Positions 35,501 through 43,651 are shown, numbered from the stretch's first letter. The stretch: 64,000 nt of DNA from Comamonas testosteroni (GCF_000761245.1 NZ_AWOR01000046.1:62001-126000), one strand, 5' to 3'. Numbers and translations are program-made. Notes: generated by a model from the letters alone, not told the origin.

Positions 35501-35717
35501 CTTCATCCTCGGGGTAGTGCCGCTGGCGCTGGCCACCGGCGCAGGTGCCTCCAGCCAGGCCGCCATCGGCGTCGGCGTGATCGGCGGCATGCTCAGCGCC
35601 ACCTTGCTGGGCGTGCTGTTCGTGCCCATCTTCTTTGTCTTCGTGCTCTCGCTGCGGCGCAAGCGCCGTGCAGTGCCTCAGGAAAAGAAACCAGACTCCG
35701 AAGGAGAAGCCGCATGA
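32571..35717 (+). CDS. RND efflux inner-membrane permease (HAE1 family)
   Basis: A protein of 1048 residues, the full length of AcrB/MexB-type proton-driven drug exporters. The start SRFFIDRPKLAWVVAIFILLAG is the conserved first membrane helix. The proton-relay aspartates in TM4 are D409 and D410 (GILVDDAIVVVENVER), equivalent to AcrB D407/D408. TM10-12 segments (for example GLAAKNAILIVEFAKDL with the relay Lys) are also present. The pump uses the proton gradient to export hydrophobic compounds. The substrates here are unknown but could include detergents or steroids. The stop overlaps the next start by 4 bp. Confidence 0.96.
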   Translation: MSRFFIDRPKLAWVVAIFILLAGLLAIPALPVAQFPNVAPPQISISATYPGASATTVMESVTSVIEEELNGTKGLLYFDSSSGATGLAEITATFAPGTDPALAQVEVQNRIKKAEARLPASVMQMGLQVEQASANFLLIYSLTYKGDDSGKNEVRLSDYAVRNINNEIRRVPGVGKVQYFGADVAMRVWVDPQKLLGYGLSVADVNAAIAAQNAQVPAGSFGSQPGSSEQELSATIAVKGTLSSPEEFGQIVLQARADGSAVHLADVARLEVGQLDYSFASREDGHKGVAAAVQLAPGANAMQTAKAVKARLAELSQNFPDDIQYAVPYDTSRFVEVAIGKVIQTLVEAVVLVFLVMWLFLQNLRYTLIPTIVVPVCLAGTLAVMYALGFSVNMMTMFGMVLAIGILVDDAIVVVENVERLMAEEGLSPLAATVKAMQQVSGAIVGITLVLVAVFLPLAFMSGSVGVIYRQFSLSLAVSILFSGLLALTFTPALCATLLKPVAEDHHEEKKGLFGWFNRHFAKLTERFSLLNQRLVKRTGRYMLIYVAIVGGLGFAYTRMPESFVPYEDMGYYIVSVQLPPGATEARTEAVVRDMEAYVQSRPATAQAEFLMGYSFSGMGQNAAMAFVTLKDWSLRGKGQASWDEVQAFNQRFGSLSDGAAMAVDPPPIDGLGNSGGFALRLQDRANLGREALVAARDELLKKANASPVIAYAMMENLEDAPQLRLDIDRRKAQAQGVGFASISAVLSTAYGSAVINEFPNAGRLQRVVVQADTAARMTPEALLRLYVPNAQGEQVPLASFASVEWEQGPVQISRYNGYPAFRIAGDAKPGHTTGEAMAELERILGEMPRGIGYEWTALSYQEKAAGAQAPKLFALAIVVVFLLLVALYESWSIPAAVMLIVPIGALGSVLATSALGLSNDVYFKVGLITIIGLAAKNAILIVEFAKDLHERGHSLTEAALQAARLRFRPIVMTSLAFILGVVPLALATGAGASSQAAIGVGVIGGMLSATLLGVLFVPIFFVFVLSLRRKRRAVPQEKKPDSEGEAA

Positions 35718-37129
35718 ACCGGCATGAACCCATGCGCAGGGCGGCGCTGACGCTGATCACCGCGGCACTGGCCGGCTGCTCTTTTGCACCAACCTATGAC
35801 AGGCCGGCTGCGCCCGTCCCCGGCAGCTGGAGCGCGGCCTCGCCGGCCACGCCTGCATCGGCGCAGAGCTTGCACTGGAAGGATTTCGTGATCGACGAGC
35901 GCCTGCGCTCGCGCATCGAAACGGCGCTGGCCAACAACCGCGATCTGCGTCAGACACTGCTCAATGTACAGACTGCTCGCGCGGCCTATCGGGTGCAGCG
36001 TGCGGACCAGCTGCCCGGTCTGGAGGCGCAGGCCAGCGGCAACCGCCAGCGCCTGCCTGCCGACCTGAGCGGCACGGGAGCGGCCACGGTGCAGAGCAAC
36101 ATTCAGGCAGGCGTCGGGTTGATGGCTTTCGAGCTCGATCTCTTCGGCCGCGTGCGTTCACTGTCCGAGGCCGCGCTGATGGAATACCTGGCCACCGAGG
36201 AGGCCGCGCGCAGCGTGCAGATCAGTCTGGTCACCGAAGTGATCCAGGCCTCGCTGGCGCAGGACGGCGCGCGGCAACGCCAGGCTCTGGCGCTGCGCAC
36301 CTTGCAGGCACGCGAGAAGGAGTGGCAGCTGATGAGCGAGCGCCGCAAGACCGGCACGTCCAGTCGCCTGGACGAGCAGGAGGCTCAAGGCCAGCTCGAA
36401 CTGGCGCGCGCCGAAGTCGAGCGCCTGGCGCGCGAGCTGCGCCAGGCGGCAAACGCCCTGGACTGGCTGGTGGGCGACGGCTCGCTCCAGGCGGCAGCGG
36501 AACTGAGTGCCACACCCGTGGTGCAGGAGATCGGCGCCGGTCTGCCATCCGATCTGCTGGTGCTGCGCCCCGATATCCGTGCTGCCGAATACCAGCTGCG
36601 CTCGCGCAATGCAAGCATCGGCGCTGCGCGGGCCGCGTTCTTTCCGCGTATCTCGCTCACGGGCTCCTATGGCTCGGCCAGTGCCGAGCTCTCCGATCTG
36701 TTTGCCGGCGGCCAGCGCTCCTGGGCCTTCATGCCGCAGCTGAGCCTGCCGATTTTTGATGGAGGCCGCAACCGCGCCAATCTGGAAATCGCGCAGCTGC
36801 GCAAGGACATGGCGGTAGCCAGCTACGAGCGCAGCATCCAGACGGCGTTTCGTGAAGTCAGTGATGCGCTGGCCTCCGTCGAGACCCTGAGGCGCGAGGA
36901 GCTGGCCCGCCAGCGGCTGGCGCAGACCAGCGCGAATACGCTCAAGCTCGCCGAGCTGCGCTATCGCGCCGGGCTGGACAGTCATCTGCGCTATCTGGAT
37001 GCGCAGCGCACGGACTTTGCGCAGCAGATGGCCCTGATCGAGGTCAGCATGCAGCGGCAGATGGCCCTGGCCACGCTGTTCAAGGCCTTGGGTGGAGGCT
37101 GGCAGGCGCAGCAGGGGGCACAAGGCTGA
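35714..37129 (+). CDS. Outer-membrane efflux lipoprotein (OprM/NodT family)
   Basis: A protein of 471 residues. The ATG at 35714 is inside the 4-bp overlap with the permease gene and follows AAGGAG. The longer in-frame start at 35135 is a shadow. A lipoprotein signal (ALTLITAALAGC) is followed by two repeats of the TolC-type trimer fold: an early GFELDLFGRVR-like FELDLFGRVRSLSEAA and a late LSLPIFDGGRNRANLEIAQ. The protein forms the outer-membrane duct of the tripartite pump with the two upstream genes. Confidence 0.94.
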   Translation: MNRHEPMRRAALTLITAALAGCSFAPTYDRPAAPVPGSWSAASPATPASAQSLHWKDFVIDERLRSRIETALANNRDLRQTLLNVQTARAAYRVQRADQLPGLEAQASGNRQRLPADLSGTGAATVQSNIQAGVGLMAFELDLFGRVRSLSEAALMEYLATEEAARSVQISLVTEVIQASLAQDGARQRQALALRTLQAREKEWQLMSERRKTGTSSRLDEQEAQGQLELARAEVERLARELRQAANALDWLVGDGSLQAAAELSATPVVQEIGAGLPSDLLVLRPDIRAAEYQLRSRNASIGAARAAFFPRISLTGSYGSASAELSDLFAGGQRSWAFMPQLSLPIFDGGRNRANLEIAQLRKDMAVASYERSIQTAFREVSDALASVETLRREELARQRLAQTSANTLKLAELRYRAGLDSHLRYLDAQRTDFAQQMALIEVSMQRQMALATLFKALGGGWQAQQGAQG

Positions 37130-37262
37130 GTGCGCTCCGGGGGCGGCGCATCGGGTGCTGCCCCTGAGCCTCGGTGGGCTGGAGTCCACCCCGTGAGCCG
37201 GAGATGGCTGCCGGGCAGGTCGCCCCGGAAAAACCACAGCTATTTCAGTTTGCTTGTTGATC

Positions 37263-37281
37263 GATAATAATTCTCATTATC
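37263..37281. promoter_or_regulatory. Fur box upstream of the ECF sigma gene
   Basis: GATAATAATTCTCATTATC matches the 19-bp Fur consensus at 16 of 19 positions. It lies 23 bp before the sigma-factor start, so iron-loaded Fur should block transcription of the sigma/anti-sigma genes. Confidence 0.85.
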
Positions 37282-37303
37282 AAAACAAGTAAGCTGTTGT
37301 ATC

Positions 37304-37816
37304 TTGTCATACCCATCCCACTCCTTGACCGACATGGCCGCGATCTATGGAGAGCATCACCCCTGGCTTCTGGGCTGGCTGAGGCGCAAGCTAGGCGGTG
37401 CGGATCACGCCGCGGATCTGGCGCAAGATACTTTTGTGAGAGTGCTTGCGGCCCAGGCCGAGCAGCGCGCGCTGGTGTTGCGCGAGCCGCGAGCCTATCT
37501 GACCACGGTGGCGCGCAATTTGCTCATCAATCATGTGCAGCGGCTGTCGCTGGAGCAGGCCTGGCTGGACGCAATGGCCCAGCTGCCCGAGCCCCTGGCG
37601 CCTTCGCCCGAGCAGCAGTTGCTGGTGCTGGAGGCATTGCATCAGATCGATGCCATGCTCAACGGCCTGCCCCCCAAGGTGCGTGAGGCGTTCTTGCTGT
37701 CTCAACTCGATGGCCTGACTTATGCGCAGGTGGCGCAGCGCCTGGATGTCACGGTGCGCACCGTCAAGCGCTATATGGCACAGGCCTTCGAGCAGTGCAT
37801 CTTGCTGGTGGTCTGA
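37304..37816 (+). CDS. ECF sigma factor, FecI type
   Basis: A protein of 170 residues of the FecI group of iron-starvation sigma factors. Region 2 reads IYGEHHPWLLGWLRRKLGGADHAADLAQDTFVRVL. Region 4 reads LPPKVREAFLLSQLDGLTYAQVAQRLDVTVRTVKRYMAQAFEQC, a helix-turn-helix that binds the -35 element. I kept the TTG start at 37304. The ATG at 37334 (MAAIYGEHH) is a shorter alternative. The gene lies under a Fur box and is followed after 2 bp by the FecR-like gene and then a transducer-type TonB receptor: the usual cell-surface signalling set. Confidence 0.92.
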   Translation: MSYPSHSLTDMAAIYGEHHPWLLGWLRRKLGGADHAADLAQDTFVRVLAAQAEQRALVLREPRAYLTTVARNLLINHVQRLSLEQAWLDAMAQLPEPLAPSPEQQLLVLEALHQIDAMLNGLPPKVREAFLLSQLDGLTYAQVAQRLDVTVRTVKRYMAQAFEQCILLVV

Positions 37817-37818
37817 GC

Positions 37819-38817
37819 ATGTCTGCTTCACCGTGCTCGACCCTGGCTATCGATCCGAGTGCAGAGCGACAGGCAGCACAGTGGCTGGTGCGGCTGCACG
37901 CCGATGAAGGCGATGCGACGCTGCAGGCAGAACTCATGCAATGGCGCAACTCTGACCCGCGCCATGAAATCGCCTGGCAGCGCGCCGAACGGGTTCTCGG
38001 CCAGTTGCATGCAAGCCGGGCCGGCAAGTCGCTGGGTGTGCTGAGCGCGGCGGCCTTGCGCGAAGCGAACCGGTCGCAGCGGCGGGCCCTCACGCGGCTG
38101 CTGGCGACCGCGATCGTGGCAGGGCCGCTCAGCTATGGTGCCTGGCGTCTTGCGCCCTGGCAGGAATGGTCGGCGGATATGCGTACCCACACGGGCGAGC
38201 GCCGTGAGTCGACGCTGGTCGACGGCAGCAGAATGCAACTGGACACCGGCAGTGCCGTCGACATGGTGTTCACATCGTCGGAGCGCCGCCTGATCCTGCG
38301 CGCGGGCGCCATCTGGGTGCAGACTGCTGCCGATGTCGCGCAGCGGCCGTTTCTGGTCCAGACGGCGCAAGGAACGGCGCGCGCGCTGGGAACGCGCTTC
38401 ACCGTGCGTATCGCTCCACCTTCTGCGCTGACGGATCGCAGCTCCCTCGTCGCGGTTCAGCAGGGGGCGGTGGAGCTGATCCCCGCCAACGGCGGCGCGG
38501 CGGTGCGCATCGATGCGGGGCAGCAGGCACATATGAGTGCAGAGCATGTGGACGCGCCCGAAGCCGCCGATCTTGCCGCCGATGGCTGGACGGCAGGGGT
38601 GCTCTATGCGGAAAAGACGGCGCTGGGCGTCTTTGCTGCCGAACTCTCGCGCTACCGTCCGGGCATTGTGCGGTGCGATCCCGCAGTGGCGGCCCTGTCG
38701 GTGAGCGGAGCCTTTCAGCTGCGTGATACGGATCAGGCGCTGGCGGCGCTGGCGGCCTCCTTGCCCATCAGGGTTTTGCAGCGCTCGCGCTACTGGGTGA
38801 GCATCGTGCCGCGCTGA
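37819..38817 (+). CDS. FecR-like anti-sigma/sigma regulator
   Basis: A protein of 332 residues. The N-terminal cytoplasmic part (AERQAAQWLVRLHADEGDATLQAELMQWRNSDPRHEIAWQRAERV) is the DUF4880 segment that binds the sigma factor. One membrane span follows at about residues 92-112 (RLLATAIVAGPLSYGAW), and then the periplasmic FecR domain (THTGERRESTLVDGSRMQLDTGSAVDM... and LRAGAIWVQTAAD). It receives a signal from the TonB receptor's N-terminal domain and releases the sigma factor. The ATG at 37819 is 2 bp after the sigma gene's stop. Confidence 0.92.
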   Translation: MSASPCSTLAIDPSAERQAAQWLVRLHADEGDATLQAELMQWRNSDPRHEIAWQRAERVLGQLHASRAGKSLGVLSAAALREANRSQRRALTRLLATAIVAGPLSYGAWRLAPWQEWSADMRTHTGERRESTLVDGSRMQLDTGSAVDMVFTSSERRLILRAGAIWVQTAADVAQRPFLVQTAQGTARALGTRFTVRIAPPSALTDRSSLVAVQQGAVELIPANGGAAVRIDAGQQAHMSAEHVDAPEAADLAADGWTAGVLYAEKTALGVFAAELSRYRPGIVRCDPAVAALSVSGAFQLRDTDQALAALAASLPIRVLQRSRYWVSIVPR

Positions 38818-38916
38818 GGCATTCGATTCATTCCGCTTCCATGTCCCCTTTTGGCGGGACGCCGGTCATACAAGAAAGACAACACATTTATCGGCGTTTT
38901 TCAGAAGGGTTACTCC

Positions 38917-41415
38917 ATGGTCATGGCGCAGCATTTTTGCAGGCAGACTTCGCTACTTTCACCGTCCATCCTGTCCGCCGGCGGACAGGGATTCAAACAG
39001 AGCGCCGTGCAAGCCGGGCTGATACTGCTGCTGGGCATGGCCGCTGCCGGCGGCGTTCGGGCCCAGTCTGGCCAGAGCTTTCCAAGCGAGCCGGAGCGGC
39101 GAGAGTACAGCCTGCCTCGCGGGCCATTGAGTCAGGTTCTGGCGCGTTTTGCGGGAGAGTCAGGTGTCACGCTGTCTGCGGACTCCGCACTTTCCGGGGA
39201 GATTCAAACTCCAGGTCTGCATGGCAGATTCGCGGTCGCTGAGGGTTTTGCGCAGCTTTTGCGCGGCACAGGGCTTGAGGCCGTCCAGACCCAGCCCGGC
39301 GTTTTCATCCTGCGCCAAAGCACTCCGTCCCCTGTGGCGGTCGGCACGGCCCCCAGCCTGGCGGAAGTGCTGGTGACCGCACCAGCCGAGGTGTCGACCT
39401 TCTCGGAGGGTACGGGCTCCTATGCGGCGCAGCTGGTCACCATCGGCAAGAGCGCGCAGAGCCTGCGCGAGATTGCGCAGTCGGTTTCCGTCGTGACGCG
39501 TCAGATGCTCGAGGACCAGAATATCCAGAGTCTCGATGACGCCATGCGCACCGTGCCCGGCGTCACCGTGGAGCCCGGCAGCACCGGAGGCAATCATGGC
39601 AATTTCTATCTGCGCGGCTACGCGGTGGATACCGTGCAGGTGGACGGTATCAACAACCCGGCCAGTACGGGCAATGATCTATCCAGCGGATTCGGCATGG
39701 CGATGTACGACCGTATCGAAGTCCTGCGCGGCCCTGCAGGACTGTTCCAGGGAGCCGGCGATCCTGGCGGCTCCATCAACCTGGTGCGCAAGCGCCCCAA
39801 GGCGCACAAGGAGTTCAGCACCCAGCTGTCGGCCGGTTCGTGGAGCCGCTATTACGCCGAGGCGGACATGACGGGGCCTCTGAGCAGTGATGGGCGCATA
39901 CGCGGGCGTCTTGTCACGGCCTACCAGGACCAGGGCTCTTTTGTGGATCATGTGTATTCCAGGAAGCCGCTGATCTATGGAGTGCTGGAGGCCGATCTCA
40001 CGCCATCGAGCACGCTCACTGCCGGAGCCAGCCATCAGCAATACAAGGGACGCCCCGCATTCGGGCTGCCGGCCTATCCGGATGGACGCCTGCTGGACAT
40101 TCCGCGCTCCAGCTATCTGGATCCCATCTGGAACCACATCACCGAACGCAATACCGAGTACTTCGCAGAGCTGCAGCATCGCCTGGACAACGGCGGGCAG
40201 ATCAAGCTCAACGCCAGCTACCGTGAGCAGGACGAGCCCTCGCGGCTGTTCGGCTGGTCGGACTGTGCAGCGGACCCCGCCAGCGGCGACAGCTGCCTCA
40301 TCAGCTGGGCTTACCGCAGCCACTGGAAGACGCATGGCCTGGACGGTTTCATCAGCACGCCGTTTACCGCTCTGGGTTCATCCAACAACGAGCTGACGCT
40401 GGGAGCAGACTATCGCAAGGTGCACAAGAGCTTCAAGTACGGGGGCGGCGATGGTGCTCCGATCAACATCTTCGATCCTGACAACAACGTTCCCAAGCCG
40501 ACGAACTACAGTTTCTCCAATGGCAACGACAATCGTACGGAGCAGTACGGGCTGTATGGGCGGGTCAATCTGCGCCCGGCCGGCGGCGTGCTGCTCAGCA
40601 TGGGTGGACGCATGACCTGGTGGGACAACCATGCCGTCAATCGCAACGCCTATTTCAACCAGTTCTCCGAAACCCATACGCGCATCAGCGGCAAGTTCAC
40701 TCCTTATGCGGGTGTGGTGTTCGATCTGAGCGAACAGCTGTCCGCCTATGCCAGCTATACCCGCATTTTTGCGCCGCAGACCGCCAGCGATGTCGACGGC
40801 ATGACATTGCGTCCACGCGTGGGTCAGCAGTACGAAGCAGGTTTGAAGGGGGAGTGGCTGAACAAGCAGCTCAATGCCCGCGCGGCGATTTTCCGCATGG
40901 AGGACAGCAATCGTGCGATGACCGACCCGGCAAACCCGCTGTTTTCGGTTGCCGCAGGCAAGATGCGAAGTCAGGGGGTGGAGGCCGAAATCAATGGCCG
41001 TATCGCTGCGGGCTGGAATCTGGCTGTCGGGTATGCATACACGCAGACCAAAACCCTGGAAGGAACGCCGGACGAGAAGGCCCAGCTCTATACCTTCATC
41101 GCTCCGCGCCACAGCTTCAACCTGTGGACGCGCTATCAGTTCGGCCCGGGTGCCCTGGAAGGCTTCAGCCTGGGCGGCGGTCTGCGCAGCACCAGCCGCA
41201 TGTACCGCCTCAATGGCGATGTGAAGTTCTCGCAGGGGCCGGTGACCACGGCTGCGCTGCAGATCGGCTACCGCTTCAACAAGCATCTGGATGCGACGCT
41301 GACCGTCAACAATGTCTTTGACAAGGTGTACTACCAGCGGGTCTGGGCGGCCTATGGCTCCAACTACTATGGTGAGCCGCGCAATGTGATGCTGACGCTG
41401 CGCGGCAGGTTCTGA
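38917..41415 (+). CDS. TonB-dependent siderophore receptor with signalling domain
   Basis: A protein of 832 residues. A signal peptide (ending GVRAQ) is followed by an STN signalling domain (EYSLPRGPLSQVLARFAGESGVTLSADS, about residues 63-135). That domain talks to the FecR-like protein upstream. The TonB-box region and plug follow (SLREIAQSVSVVTRQMLEDQNIQSLDDAMRTVPGV, with RIEVLRGPAGLFQGAGDPGGSINLVRKRP), then a 22-strand barrel ending in RNVMLTLRGRF with the terminal aromatic residue. The pattern matches FpvA/FoxA/FhuE-type receptors for hydroxamate-like siderophores, but the ligand is not readable. ATG 38917 follows AGAAGGG. Confidence 0.93.
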   Translation: MVMAQHFCRQTSLLSPSILSAGGQGFKQSAVQAGLILLLGMAAAGGVRAQSGQSFPSEPERREYSLPRGPLSQVLARFAGESGVTLSADSALSGEIQTPGLHGRFAVAEGFAQLLRGTGLEAVQTQPGVFILRQSTPSPVAVGTAPSLAEVLVTAPAEVSTFSEGTGSYAAQLVTIGKSAQSLREIAQSVSVVTRQMLEDQNIQSLDDAMRTVPGVTVEPGSTGGNHGNFYLRGYAVDTVQVDGINNPASTGNDLSSGFGMAMYDRIEVLRGPAGLFQGAGDPGGSINLVRKRPKAHKEFSTQLSAGSWSRYYAEADMTGPLSSDGRIRGRLVTAYQDQGSFVDHVYSRKPLIYGVLEADLTPSSTLTAGASHQQYKGRPAFGLPAYPDGRLLDIPRSSYLDPIWNHITERNTEYFAELQHRLDNGGQIKLNASYREQDEPSRLFGWSDCAADPASGDSCLISWAYRSHWKTHGLDGFISTPFTALGSSNNELTLGADYRKVHKSFKYGGGDGAPINIFDPDNNVPKPTNYSFSNGNDNRTEQYGLYGRVNLRPAGGVLLSMGGRMTWWDNHAVNRNAYFNQFSETHTRISGKFTPYAGVVFDLSEQLSAYASYTRIFAPQTASDVDGMTLRPRVGQQYEAGLKGEWLNKQLNARAAIFRMEDSNRAMTDPANPLFSVAAGKMRSQGVEAEINGRIAAGWNLAVGYAYTQTKTLEGTPDEKAQLYTFIAPRHSFNLWTRYQFGPGALEGFSLGGGLRSTSRMYRLNGDVKFSQGPVTTAALQIGYRFNKHLDATLTVNNVFDKVYYQRVWAAYGSNYYGEPRNVMLTLRGRF

Positions 41416-41677
41416 GCGCCTGGTTCAAGGCGAGCCCCGGGCCGGGCTGCAGATGTCCTGGCCCCTGAAAGCCTGGCAATGCAGGCGCGAGAGCCGGCTC
41501 TCGGGGCATTGCTGGCAGGCAGCACGCGCTGCGGTTTTCAAGCCGGCCCGGAAATGGCCGGCTTCGACTTGGACAGTTCAGGCCCGTGGCATTGGCCGGT
41601 GCCGCGCAAAATATGCAAGATGCTATTGCTGCGCAATGAATTCAAATCGCATTCACGCTCGAATGCGGTAAAAAGAA
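41416..41677. other. Intergenic stretch after the TonB receptor
   Basis: I see no gene here. An open frame at 41479-41754 runs straight into the first tRNA gene, and its last residues (AEQAGFEPAVGY) are the usual false translation of a tRNA-Ser antisense strand. I could not identify a terminator for the receptor gene. Confidence 0.5.
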
Positions 41678-41707
41678 AAAAGGCCTTGAATTGCTTCAAG
41701 GCCTTTT
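41678..41707 (-). terminator. Terminator of the tRNA-Ser array
   Basis: On the minus strand AAAAGGCCTTGAA and TTCAAGGCCTTTT form a 13-bp stem with loop GCAA, followed by TTT and more T residues. It begins 6 bp after the last tRNA's CCA end. Confidence 0.92.
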
Positions 41708-41713
41708 GTCATT

Positions 41714-41804
41714 TGGCGGAGCAGGCGGGATTCGAACCCGCGGTGGGCTATTAACCCACACACGCTTTCCAGGCGTGCGACTTAAACCACTCATCCACCG
41801 CTCC
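41714..41804 (-). tRNA. tRNA-Ser(GGA), copy 3 in transcription order
   Basis: On the minus strand the gene starts GGAGCGGTGGATGAG and ends GCTCCGCCA, with the CCA end encoded. The anticodon loop CTGGAAA gives anticodon GGA (reads UCC/UCU). A long variable arm, as in all class II tRNA-Ser, follows the anticodon stem (TGTGGGTTAATAGCCCACC). The acceptor stem GGAGCGG pairs with CTGCTCC (one G-U) before G73. Identical to the next two copies. Confidence 0.97.
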
Positions 41805-41872
41805 ACAGCGATCCCAAAAATACTTCATGTCTGAAGTAAAAAACCAAGTGTGGTCGACTTGATTTTTAAATC

Positions 41873-41963
41873 TGGCGGAGCAGGCGGGATTCGAACCCGC
41901 GGTGGGCTATTAACCCACACACGCTTTCCAGGCGTGCGACTTAAACCACTCATCCACCGCTCC
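41873..41963 (-). tRNA. tRNA-Ser(GGA), copy 2
   Basis: Identical in sequence to the copies at 41714 and 42032: anticodon GGA, long variable arm, encoded CCA. The spacer after it carries the TACTTCA hairpin with T-run. Confidence 0.97.
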
Positions 41964-42031
41964 ACAGCGATCCCAAAAATACTTCATGTCTGAAGTAAAA
42001 AACCAAGTGTGGTCGACTTGATTTTTAAATC

Positions 42032-42122
42032 TGGCGGAGCAGGCGGGATTCGAACCCGCGGTGGGCTATTAACCCACACACGCTTTCCAGGCGTGCGACT
42101 TAAACCACTCATCCACCGCTCC
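42032..42122 (-). tRNA. tRNA-Ser(GGA), copy 1 (promoter-proximal)
   Basis: The first transcribed copy, identical to the other two. The likely promoter lies at 42139-42164. Downstream, on the minus strand, follows the shared spacer and the second copy. Confidence 0.97.
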
Positions 42123-42138
42123 GTGTGATGAAGCCGCT

Positions 42139-42164
42139 ATTCTAACCAGAAATTTCGACCTCAA
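42139..42164 (-). promoter_or_regulatory. Possible promoter of the tRNA-Ser array
   Basis: On the minus strand TTGAGG (complement of 42159-42164) and TAGAAT (complement of 42139-42144) are 14 bp apart, short of the ideal 17. A GC-rich segment (AGCGGC), typical of stable-RNA genes, follows. A weak candidate only. Confidence 0.35.
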
Positions 42165-42214
42165 AATGAAAGTGCAGAAAGTTCTTTTCTGCACGCCACC
42201 TCAGGCACACAGGC

Positions 42215-43135
42215 TCAGGCGCTCTTGCCCACCTGGATCATCTTCATGGCGGAGGCAATCAGGCCGGAGACCTCGGTCATGTTCGCTGGAATGACCAAGG
42301 TGGTGTTGGAGTCCGCAGCCACCTTGCTATAGGCCTCCACGGCACTTTCAGCCACCTTGAGCTGCACTGCCTGCTCGCCGCCGGGCTGGCGGATGGCCGT
42401 GGCCACGCGCTCCAGCGCCTGTCCGGTGGCTTCGGCCACGGTGGTGATGGCGGTAGCCTCACCCTGGGCCTTGTTGATGGCAGCCTGCTTTTCGCCTTCG
42501 GAGCGGGCGATGAAGGCCTCGCGCTCGCCGGTGGCGATATTGATCTGCTCCTGGCGGCGGCCTTCGGAAGCGGCGATCAGGGCACGCTTTTCACGTTCGG
42601 CCGTGATCTGGGCCTGCATGGAGCGCAGAATTTCAGCGGGCGGTGTCAGGTCCTTGATTTCGTAGCGCAGCACCTTCACGCCCCAGTTCAGTGCGGCCTC
42701 GTCGATGGCATTGACGACCTGGGCGTTGATCATGTCGCGCTCTTCAAAGGTCTTGTCCAACTCCAGCTTGCCGATCACGCTGCGCAGCGAGGTCTGGGCG
42801 AGCTGGGTCACGGCCATGATGTAGTTGGACGAGCCATAGCTGGCGCGCATGGGGTCGGTGACCTGGAAGTAGAGAATGCCGTCCACGGTCAGCTGCGTGT
42901 TGTCGCGCGTGATGCAGACCTGGCTGGGCACGTCCAGGGGAATTTCCTTGAGGCTGTGCTTGTAGGCGATGCGGTCGACAAAGGGGATCAGAAAATTCAG
43001 GCCGGGTGTGAGCGTGCCTGCATATTTGCCCAGACGCTCCTTGACCCATGCATGCTGCTGGGGGACCACCTTGATCGAGCGGACGATGAAGATGACGGCA
43101 ATGATGGCGATGGCGAGAGGGACTGCGTAATCCAT
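42215..43135 (-). CDS. Stomatin/prohibitin-like SPFH protein (QmcA type)
   Basis: A protein of 306 residues. One N-terminal membrane span (YAVPLAIAIIAVIFIVRSIKVV) is followed by the SPFH/band 7 domain (QQHAWVKERLGKYAGTLTPGLNFLIPFVDRI, LDVPSQVCITRDNTQLTVDGILYFQVTDP). The alanine/glutamate-rich coiled coil (AEREKRALIAASEGRRQEQINIATGEREAFIARSEGEKQAAI) then promotes oligomers in membrane microdomains. ATG 43135 follows GGAGA. It is downstream of an NfeD gene, the classical partner in SPFH/NfeD operons involved in membrane quality control. Confidence 0.92.
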   Translation of the reverse strand: MDYAVPLAIAIIAVIFIVRSIKVVPQQHAWVKERLGKYAGTLTPGLNFLIPFVDRIAYKHSLKEIPLDVPSQVCITRDNTQLTVDGILYFQVTDPMRASYGSSNYIMAVTQLAQTSLRSVIGKLELDKTFEERDMINAQVVNAIDEAALNWGVKVLRYEIKDLTPPAEILRSMQAQITAEREKRALIAASEGRRQEQINIATGEREAFIARSEGEKQAAINKAQGEATAITTVAEATGQALERVATAIRQPGGEQAVQLKVAESAVEAYSKVAADSNTTLVIPANMTEVSGLIASAMKMIQVGKSA

Positions 43136-43225
43136 ATTGTCTCCAGCCCTTGTGGGGCGTTGGTGTGAAGAAAGAGTGCGAGGCGTTCCAGCGTCCAGCA
43201 TAACCATGCCGGGGTTGGCCGGTGA

Positions 43226-43651
43226 TCAGATCTTGTCAACCAGCAGGCGGTTGCCGATGACTTCGGCCACGCGGTGCGTGCCGGGAATGGGCAGGGCGCC
43301 CTGGCGCCCCATGACGGTCCAGGTGGCGCCGCGATAGCGGACCTGGGCCGTGCCGTCGGAATTCCACTGCTCCACGACCACGGTTTCGCCCACATCCATG
43401 TTGACATCGCGATTGCTGGAGGCGGGCTGTCTGCGCGGGCTGCGCTTGCGCAGCAGATAGCAGACAAGGACGGCGCCCGAGCCCAGCAGCGCCGCGGCGA
43501 CGATCTGGCTGCTGGTGCCCATGCCGAAATGAGCGCACAGTGCGCCGACAATGGCACCCAGAGCCAGCATGAGGAGATAGAAAGTGCCGGTCAACAGCTC
43601 CGCAATGACCAGCAAACCGACAAGCAACCACCATGCGGTGGAGAGATCCAT
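43226..43651 (-). CDS. NfeD family protein
   Basis: A protein of 141 residues. The ATG at 43651 follows AGGAG at 7 bp; the earlier in-frame start at 43717 lacks a site. Three hydrophobic segments at the N-terminus (for example STAWWLLVGLLVIAELL and LLMLALGAIVGALCAHFGM) are followed by a C-terminal OB-fold domain (GETVVVEQWNSDGTAQVRYRGATWTVMGR). It is the short NfeD1b type without a protease domain, and the partner of the downstream stomatin gene. Confidence 0.88.
   Translation of the reverse strand: MDLSTAWWLLVGLLVIAELLTGTFYLLMLALGAIVGALCAHFGMGTSSQIVAAALLGSGAVLVCYLLRKRSPRRQPASSNRDVNMDVGETVVVEQWNSDGTAQVRYRGATWTVMGRQGALPIPGTHRVAEVIGNRLLVDKI

Larger units (their letters stand above)
41714..42122 (-). 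repeat. Perfect 159-bp tandem repeat carrying tRNA-Ser(GGA)
   Basis: Each unit is a 91-bp tRNA gene and a 68-bp spacer. Starts at 41714, 41873 and 42032 are exactly 159 bp apart, and both spacers are identical in sequence. On the transcribed strand each spacer contains TACTTCA-GACA-TGAAGTA followed by five T, an intrinsic-terminator-like hairpin that is not a strong one (stem with two G-C pairs). Confidence 0.9.

Noticed and set aside
41479..41754. 91-codon open frame ending in the first tRNA-Ser
   Set aside because: Its C-terminus AEQAGFEPAVGY is the standard false translation of a tRNA-Ser antisense strand, and no ribosome site is present.
41714..42122. CRISPR-like array
   Set aside because: The regular 159-bp repeats are whole tRNA genes with spacers that are identical to each other. 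True CRISPR spacers differ.
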